NCBI RefSeq assembly: GCF_014647495.1
Contig: NZ_BMPH01000011.1
Location: forward strand, 93,354 to 157,353
DNA: 64,000 nucleotides
DNA from: Glutamicibacter protophormiae
GTDB lineage: Bacteria; Actinomycetota; Actinomycetes; Actinomycetales; Micrococcaceae
Reading direction: 5' to 3'
A program made the translations under genes and the position numbers. Of the stretch, positions 58,953 to 64,000 are shown one piece after another (position 1 is the stretch's first letter; every line of letters begins with the position of its first letter). Below the pieces are notes generated by a model. The model saw only the letters and a list, made by a program, of their open reading frames with translations, was not told the DNA's origin and ran no database searches.

Positions 58953-59183
58953 AAATTCAATGGTTCCTTGCTCAGCGGAAAACTGTCATCTGCAGTCAAG
59001 CTTAGCCAATGTCGGCGCTCGATTTGCCTCGTTCGTGGATAATCACACACGTTCACAGGCAGCACATATGCTCCACAAACAGTTGGCAAAGCGCGCCTTT
59101 TAGCAGCGGGATGAGTCCGGCTTGGTCAGGCCGAAATACTGGCTCTGCCGGAGTTACGCTGCATGACCACCCCCGCCACGTTG

Positions 59184-59205
59184 TTTACGTCACTATTGAT
59201 GTAAA
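59184..59205 (+). promoter_or_regulatory. Operator candidate upstream of otsA
   Basis: TTTACGTCA-CTAT-TGATGTAAA, a 9-bp inverted repeat with one mismatch, directly before a GATAAT box (59213-59218). It is the only structured element I see in the 395-bp gene-free stretch 58953-59347, which also carries the divergent start region of the DsbA-like gene. Confidence 0.5.
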
Positions 59206-59347
59206 TGCTGGGGATAATTCCGTTGCACCCGATATTTCATTAGGCTCAGGGCATACAGCAATAAACTTGCAGGGTAGAGACTTGCTCAGGACCCGGGTTT
59301 CGAAAACCACTGGTTTGCAGGTTGAGGATTAGGCCAGGAGGTTTATC

Positions 59348-60820
59348 GTGAGTAGCTCGACGCAGGGGGATCGCGCCAGCACCGCATCCGATTTTGTGGT
59401 GGTCGCCAACCGACTGCCCGTTGACAGAGTCACTAATCCGGACGGCACCCAAGGATTCCGGCGTTCGCCCGGCGGTTTGGTTACCGCGCTGGAACCGGTC
59501 ATGGCTGCTTCCGAGGGCGCTTGGGTCGGCTGGCACGGCGGAGTCGACGAAGAATTGGACAGCTTCGACAAGGACGGTATCCACCTAGTGCCGGTGCCGT
59601 TGAGCGAAGACGACCTGGAGCTTTACTACGAGGGTTTCTCGAACTCCACTCTCTGGCCGCTCTACCATGACGTCATCGTCCCGCCGTCGTATCACCGCAC
59701 CTGGTGGGACCGCTACAAGAAGATCAACCAGCGCTTCGCGGATGCAGTTCTGCGTATCGCGGCACCCAATGCCACGGTGTGGGTACATGATTACCAGCTC
59801 CAGCTGGTGCCGCGTCTGCTGCGACTGGCAAGACCCGACCTGAAGATCGGCTTCTTCCTGCACATCCCTTTCCCTGCAGCGAGCCTGTTCTCGCAGCTGC
59901 CTTGGCGCAAGCAGATCCTCCAGGGGCTTGCCGGCGCCGACCTCGTGGGCTTCCAACGTGAAACCGATGCCTCCAATTTCCTGCGCTGTCTGCGCCGATT
60001 CACGGATTACCAGACCAAGGGCCGAGAGGCGACCCCTTCCCTGGAGAACGACCTGCAGAATATCTGCCGTGCAGATGCCCACCCGATCTCCATCGACTAC
60101 GAACAGATCCAGAGGCTGTCCCGGGACCCGCAGATCATTGCCCGAGCCGCCCAGATCCGCCATGAACTGGGCAACCCGAAGACCATCATGCTCGGCGTGG
60201 ACCGTCTGGACTACACCAAGGGCATCCGGCACCGGCTCAAGGCCTACGGCGAGCTGCTGGCCGACGAACAGCTCCAGGCTGGTGAAGTGTGCCTGATCCA
60301 GGTGGCCAGTCCAAGCCGTGAAAATGTCGGAACGTACATCGAACTACGCGACCAAGTTGAACTCATGGTCGGGCAAATCACCGGCCAGCACGACACCCTC
60401 AGCCACACCACGCTGCGTTACCTGCACCATTCCTATCCCCTGCGCGAGATGATCTCCCTGTACCTGGCGGCCGACGTGCTGCTGGTCACGGCTTTGCGCG
60501 ATGGCATGAATCTGGTCGCCAAGGAATACGTGGCGGCCCATCAGGACGGCCGAGGCGTGCTGGTGCTCTCCGAGTTCACCGGCGCCGCCGACCAGCTGAC
60601 CCAATCCGTACTGGTCAATCCCCATGACATCGACGGGATGAAGGTCAAGATCATGGAAGCGGTCAATATGGATGAAACCGAACAGGCAAAGCGCATGAAG
60701 CGCATGAACCACCATCTGAAGGAATTCGACGTGGCCGGCTGGTCGGATCGGTTCCTGTCAGAGCTGGCGGAAATCAACTCGAAGTCCGCCCCGGCCAAGG
60801 AGAATGTTGCCCGCGCCTAG
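59348..60820 (+). CDS. otsA: Trehalose-6-phosphate synthase
   Basis: 490-residue GT20 enzyme that joins UDP- or GDP-glucose to glucose-6-phosphate. Motifs present: NRLPV and RRSPGGLVTAL at the N-terminal sugar-phosphate site, VWVHDYQLQLVP, GVDRLDYTKGI (nucleotide-sugar phosphate contacts) and VTALRDGMNLVAKEYVA. It starts at GTG 59348 behind AGGAGG. It overlaps otsB by 17 bp, so the two steps of trehalose synthesis are made together. Confidence 0.96.
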   Translation: MSSSTQGDRASTASDFVVVANRLPVDRVTNPDGTQGFRRSPGGLVTALEPVMAASEGAWVGWHGGVDEELDSFDKDGIHLVPVPLSEDDLELYYEGFSNSTLWPLYHDVIVPPSYHRTWWDRYKKINQRFADAVLRIAAPNATVWVHDYQLQLVPRLLRLARPDLKIGFFLHIPFPAASLFSQLPWRKQILQGLAGADLVGFQRETDASNFLRCLRRFTDYQTKGREATPSLENDLQNICRADAHPISIDYEQIQRLSRDPQIIARAAQIRHELGNPKTIMLGVDRLDYTKGIRHRLKAYGELLADEQLQAGEVCLIQVASPSRENVGTYIELRDQVELMVGQITGQHDTLSHTTLRYLHHSYPLREMISLYLAADVLLVTALRDGMNLVAKEYVAAHQDGRGVLVLSEFTGAADQLTQSVLVNPHDIDGMKVKIMEAVNMDETEQAKRMKRMNHHLKEFDVAGWSDRFLSELAEINSKSAPAKENVARA

Positions 60821-61649
60821 CTCGCCGCAGACTTGCGAAACCACCGCCCCCGAAGGATGCCCCCAGAACGTGTCACCTCTTTCACAGCAATTGTCCGCTG
60901 CGCTGCAGGATTTCGCCGGCCATCCCCGGGTGCTGGTTGCACTCGATTTCGATGGAACGCTCTCCCCGCTGGTCGACCGGCCGCAGGATGCCAGGCCGTT
61001 GCCCGAATCCGCCGAATTGGTGGAGCAGCTGGGACAGCTGGCAGGCGTTTTCACCGCAGTAATTTCTGGGCGCAACCTGCAGTCCCTTTCGGAGGTCTAT
61101 CCGGAGCCGCTGCCGGCCATCCGTATCGGTTCCCACGGCGCTGAACGGCTGGTTCCCGAACAGTTCGCTGGCGGGTGGTCGGATGCCTCGCTCAGCCTAG
61201 AGCAGACGCAGCTGCTCGGCATACTGACCGACCGTCTGCAGGCCATCGCCGACAGGCACGAGAACGTGAATCTGGAATTCAAGCCCTCGGCTACTGTCCT
61301 GCATGTTCGCCAAGCCAGCCCGGAATCGGCGCAGACGGCCATGTCCGAAGCGCTGGAGTCCTTGCAGGAGCTGAAAGGCGTCAAGTTGATGTCGGGCAAG
61401 GCAGTGCTTGAGGCCTCGGTGCTTAACGTCCACAAGGGCGAAGCGCTGGCCTGGCTGCGCCGCACCTTGAATGTCCAGTCGGTGCTCTTCGTCGGCGATG
61501 ATGTCACCGACGAAAACGGGTTCAAGGTGTTGACCGAAAACGACCTTGGGGTCAAGGTTGGCAGCGGACCCACCGCGGCGACGCAGCGTATCAATTCGCC
61601 GTTCGAGGTTCCGGACCTTTTGAAAAGTCTGATTTCCATGCGAGACTAG
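60804..61649 (+). CDS. otsB: Trehalose-6-phosphate phosphatase
   Basis: 281-residue HAD-superfamily phosphatase releasing trehalose. The nucleophile motif LVALDFDGTLSPL (about 45-57), motif II VISGRN and motif IV VLFVGDDVTDENGF are visible. The start used overlaps otsA; AAGGAGA is very close to it, so a later start remains possible. Trehalose made here is a compatible solute and an envelope glycolipid precursor. Confidence 0.93.
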   Translation: MLPAPSSPQTCETTAPEGCPQNVSPLSQQLSAALQDFAGHPRVLVALDFDGTLSPLVDRPQDARPLPESAELVEQLGQLAGVFTAVISGRNLQSLSEVYPEPLPAIRIGSHGAERLVPEQFAGGWSDASLSLEQTQLLGILTDRLQAIADRHENVNLEFKPSATVLHVRQASPESAQTAMSEALESLQELKGVKLMSGKAVLEASVLNVHKGEALAWLRRTLNVQSVLFVGDDVTDENGFKVLTENDLGVKVGSGPTAATQRINSPFEVPDLLKSLISMRD

Positions 61650-61715
61650 CAGTGTCCCAATTCACTTTCACTTCGGATCGTCGGGCACGTACCTGCCCGT
61701 GAAAGGATTGTCGTT

Positions 61716-62777
61716 ATGGCAACTGTGACCTTTGAAAAGGCCACCCGTATTTACCCGGGCGCTCTTGTGCCATCCGTCGACGGAATCGACCTGGAAATCG
61801 CCGATGGCGAATTCCTGGTTTTGGTCGGCCCCTCGGGTTGCGGCAAATCAACCACCCTGCGCATGCTTGCAGGCCTGGAGGAAGTAAACTCCGGCCGTAT
61901 CCTCATCGGCGACAAGGACGTGACCAACGTTCCGCCCAAGGACCGCGACATCGCCATGGTCTTCCAGAACTACGCACTGTACCCGCACATGACTGTCGCC
62001 GAGAATATGGGTTTCGCCCTGAAGATCGCCGGCGTCGACAAGGTCGAACGTGCCCGACGCGTGAAGGAAGCCGCGCAGCTTCTCGACCTTGAGCAGTACT
62101 TGGACCGCAAGCCGAAGGCTCTGTCTGGCGGCCAGCGCCAGCGTGTGGCCATGGGCCGTGCCATTGTGCGCTCGCCCCAGGTCTTCCTCATGGATGAGCC
62201 GCTGTCGAACCTCGATGCAAAGCTGCGTGTCCAGACCCGCACCCAGATCGCATCATTGACCCGTCGTCTGGGCGTCACCACCGTGTACGTGACCCACGAC
62301 CAGGTCGAGGCGCTGACCATGGGCGACCGCGTCGCAGTGCTCAAGGATGGCGAATTGCAGCAGGTCGGCACCCCTCGCGAACTGTACGACCGTCCGCGCA
62401 ACGTCTTCGTCGCGGGCTTCATCGGATCGCCAGCCATGAACCTTGTGCAGCTGGAAGCAACCAATGGCCAGATAGAGCTCGGCAACATCGTCTTGAGCGC
62501 TTCAGGCGCCGTTGGCGGCACGACGCTGGGCATCCGTCCTGAGGACATCGAGTTCGTTGGCGAAGGCGAGGGTCTGGAGATCACCATCGACGTTGTCGAA
62601 GAGCTTGGCGCCGATGCCTATGTCTACGCCACTGCCGAACTGGCAGGCAAGCCGCAGACCATCGTTGTCCGCGTCGATGGCCGCACCCCGCCGGCCCGCG
62701 GCCAGCGGCTGAACATTGCTCCGAAGCTGCAGCACGTTCACCTGTTTGATACAGCAACAGGTCTGCGACTTGGCTAG
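61716..62777 (+). CDS. Sugar ABC transporter ATPase, UgpC/MsiK type
   Basis: 353-residue ATPase that powers carbohydrate ABC importers. Walker A GPSGCGKST (about 39-47), Q-loop QNYALYPHM, signature LSGGQRQR, Walker B VFLMDEPLSNLDA and the H-loop VTHD are all present, and a C-terminal OB-like MalK regulatory domain (about 240-353) follows. There are no permease or binding-protein genes nearby, which fits a shared MsiK-like ATPase serving several sugar importers. It follows otsAB by 66 bp. Confidence 0.88.
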   Translation: MATVTFEKATRIYPGALVPSVDGIDLEIADGEFLVLVGPSGCGKSTTLRMLAGLEEVNSGRILIGDKDVTNVPPKDRDIAMVFQNYALYPHMTVAENMGFALKIAGVDKVERARRVKEAAQLLDLEQYLDRKPKALSGGQRQRVAMGRAIVRSPQVFLMDEPLSNLDAKLRVQTRTQIASLTRRLGVTTVYVTHDQVEALTMGDRVAVLKDGELQQVGTPRELYDRPRNVFVAGFIGSPAMNLVQLEATNGQIELGNIVLSASGAVGGTTLGIRPEDIEFVGEGEGLEITIDVVEELGADAYVYATAELAGKPQTIVVRVDGRTPPARGQRLNIAPKLQHVHLFDTATGLRLG

Positions 62778-62798
62778 TCCAAAGAAACATTGATGTAC

Positions 62799-62838
62799 GA
62801 CCAAGGGCTCGGATCCGCACGGATCCGAGCCCTTGGTC
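62799..62838 (+). terminator. Hairpin terminator
   Basis: A perfect 19-bp stem (GACCAAGGGCTCGGATCCG) with a 2-nt centre and a CTTTGG tail after the ABC ATPase gene. Confidence 0.85.
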
Positions 62839-62897
62839 TTTGGCGACATCTCTGGCTCTTGAAGCCCCATCAAGGCCGTCTACGCTTTGTTAAACAT

Positions 62898-62927
62898 CGA
62901 AGGCCCCGAGATAACTCGGGGCCTTCG
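62898..62927 (-). terminator. rRNA operon terminator (distal 5S)
   Basis: A 13-bp perfect stem CGAAGGCCCCGAG with an ATAA loop, read leftward after the distal 5S gene. Confidence 0.85.
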
Positions 62928-62937
62928 GCACATTGTG

Positions 62938-63055
62938 CCCGGCGATGACCTACTCTCCCACACCCTCCCGAGTGCAGTACCATCGGCGCAGTGGGTCTTA
63001 GCTTCCGGGTTCGGTATGGGACCGGGCGTTTCCCCCACGCTATGATCGCCGTAAC
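62938..63055 (-). rRNA. rrf: 5S ribosomal RNA, distal copy
   Basis: Leftward, 118 nt from GTTACGGCGATCATAGCG to the pairing 3' end. It differs from the proximal copy at six positions; two of them preserve helix I pairing (A-U here, G-C in the other copy), so it looks functional. Confidence 0.9.
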
Positions 63056-63705
63056 TCTAACCCGCACAGCTTGGCTGTGGGAAAACTACGGTGTCATCCG
63101 CGATTGCGACAACTCCATAACTATAGCAGGATCAACGGCCTCCACGCCAATCAGGGGACTCCCTCGGCCGTGTGGCCTTCGCCATACAAACTTTCATGGC
63201 CAAGAATTCCCAGCAAGCTTCAGATGCCTGCCTCAGGCCCTTACACTGCGTCGGCTAGCCCAGGCCACCTTCCTAGTTCCGGATTGGGTCTGAGCACAAT
63301 CTGAACGGGTACAGGCGGCTTCGCGCCTCGCCTGGATCGACCATGCCAGGGTATGGGGGCATTGAAGAATGAATCAGGGTGCTCGTCTTCCACAAATGGC
63401 ACCGAGAACGGTTCATCGCGTTGCGGGTGAGAACGAATGCAGCAATTGGAATTGCGAGACCATAACCCTGTTTTTGCCCTCGTTGTCCCCTGCGGCAGCC
63501 AACAGCGAAACGCCGCCGGGGCAGCTCCCCCGCACCCTCACGCCCGGCCACGATGCCGGCCAGCAGGCAATCCTGCCGAGAAAGCACGCCGCCGCCACCA
63601 GGCAGCCTTTTAAACAGGGAAGGCCCCGACACACTGTGCCAGGGCCTCCCCGTTAACCACGTGCGGCCCCGGACCAAGTCCAGGGCCACACATCTTCAAG
63701 TTAAG
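63056..63705. other. 650-bp spacer between the two 5S genes
   Basis: No tRNA and no credible protein gene. It holds the terminator of the proximal 5S (63613-63654) and otherwise unremarkable sequence. Confidence 0.6.
63613..63654 (-). terminator. Terminator after the proximal 5S
   Basis: Imperfect AAC-GGGGAGGCCC stem with matching arm GGGCCTTCCC, read leftward, followed by TTTAAAA. Confidence 0.7.
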
Positions 63706-63823
63706 TCCGGCGGTGACCTACTCTCCCACACCCTCACGAGTGCAGTACCATCGGCGCAATGGGCCTTAGCTTCCGGGTTCGGTATGGGACCGGGCGTTTC
63801 CCCCACGCTATGACCGCCGTAAC
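63706..63823 (-). rRNA. rrf: 5S ribosomal RNA, proximal copy
   Basis: Leftward, 118 nt from GTTACGGCGGTCATAGCG to CACCGCCGGAC. It follows the 23S 3' end after about 138 nt of spacer. Confidence 0.93.
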
Positions 63824-63961
63824 AATCACGAAGCACACAAACCACAGGTGATCCGGCACTAACGTCCTGCAAAAAAATCTTTTGGTTTCGAGGTTGTTGT
63901 CTCGTAACCGCATAGTGAACGCGAACAGCAAAAAATGAATTTTGTCGACACACAATCTTAT

Positions 63962-64000
63962 AGTGTGTTGTAAGTCATCGGCCTATTAGTACAGGTCAGC
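63962..64000 (-). rRNA. rrl: 23S ribosomal RNA, 3' end (partial)
   Basis: Leftward the edge reads CTGTACTAATAGGCCGATG, the conserved end of 23S rRNA. The exact 3' end is approximate. Confidence 0.85.

Noticed and set aside
63056..63705. A tRNA or rRNA remnant between the two 5S genes
   Set aside because: No cloverleaf or 16S/23S-like sequence could be made out; only the terminator hairpin is convincing.

Overview
The window is a high-GC chromosomal segment of an actinobacterium. It is most likely a member of the Micrococcaceae (Arthrobacter/Glutamicibacter type). The signs are PucR regulators, a DUF3027/cold-shock pair, DUF3263, an IdeR-type regulator, a SUF-independent serC locus, c-di-AMP riboswitches in front of cell-wall hydrolases, HrcA/CIRCE control of groEL, a WXG100 protein and a LAXTG-type sortase substrate. 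No phage, insertion sequence or CRISPR array was seen. This looks like host chromosome, with one plausible accessory restriction-modification pair.

Layout. 1-4.9 kb: a glutarate-type catabolic block (aldehyde dehydrogenase, glutaryl-CoA dehydrogenase, PucR regulator 1, class III CoA-transferase). 5-9.6 kb: a secreted GH26-like glycosidase, a marR-DHA2 exporter operon with a clear operator, an inositol-monophosphatase family enzyme and a small membrane protein. 9.65-18.3 kb: a second catabolic block with a TPP-dependent decarboxylase overlapping an agmatinase/guanidinobutyrase-type ureohydrolase, a GABA-type transaminase, PucR regulator 2, an APC permease, a small membrane protein and an XRE-cupin regulator. 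Together these look like an arginine/guanidinobutyrate/GABA (or polyamine) route. 18.5-25.9 kb: DinB-like protein, rubrerythrin-VIT1 transporter, LOG-family protein, SWIM-SNF2 helicase and a small orphan gene. 26-31.5 kb: sucCD, pcrA/uvrD, a membrane protein. 31.6-40.1 kb: tRNA-Arg, ROK regulator, NUDIX, HNH, two c-di-AMP riboswitch-controlled cell-wall hydrolases (NlpC/P60 and M23), IdeR-type regulator, serC, DUF3027 and cold-shock protein. 40.3-49.7 kb: a PhoP-like two-component system with a small membrane protein, a WXG100 protein, a sortase-anchored acidic repeat protein, a DUF4031-HD fusion, groEL with two CIRCE boxes, a LytR_C protein, DUF3263 and ung. 49.7-58.9 kb: ThrE-like exporter, LLM oxidoreductase, tRNA-Val, GNAT, a DNA adenine methyltransferase with a PD-(D/E)XK-like partner, DUF808, tRNA-Thr and a DsbA-like protein. 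59.3-64 kb: otsA-otsB, a UgpC/MsiK-type sugar ABC ATPase, then the end of an rRNA operon read leftward: 23S 3' end and two diverged 5S genes.

How the parts fit. The left quarter is dominated by nitrogen/carbon scavenging from basic amino acids and diamines, under two paralogous PucR activators. The centre holds envelope maintenance genes under c-di-AMP control, and the right end holds trehalose synthesis. Many rightward genes, and at least one leftward gene, lack a Shine-Dalgarno sequence and instead have a -10 hexamer 6-7 nt before the start codon, which points to frequent leaderless transcription. Many genes end at long, near-perfect hairpins shared with a convergent neighbour.
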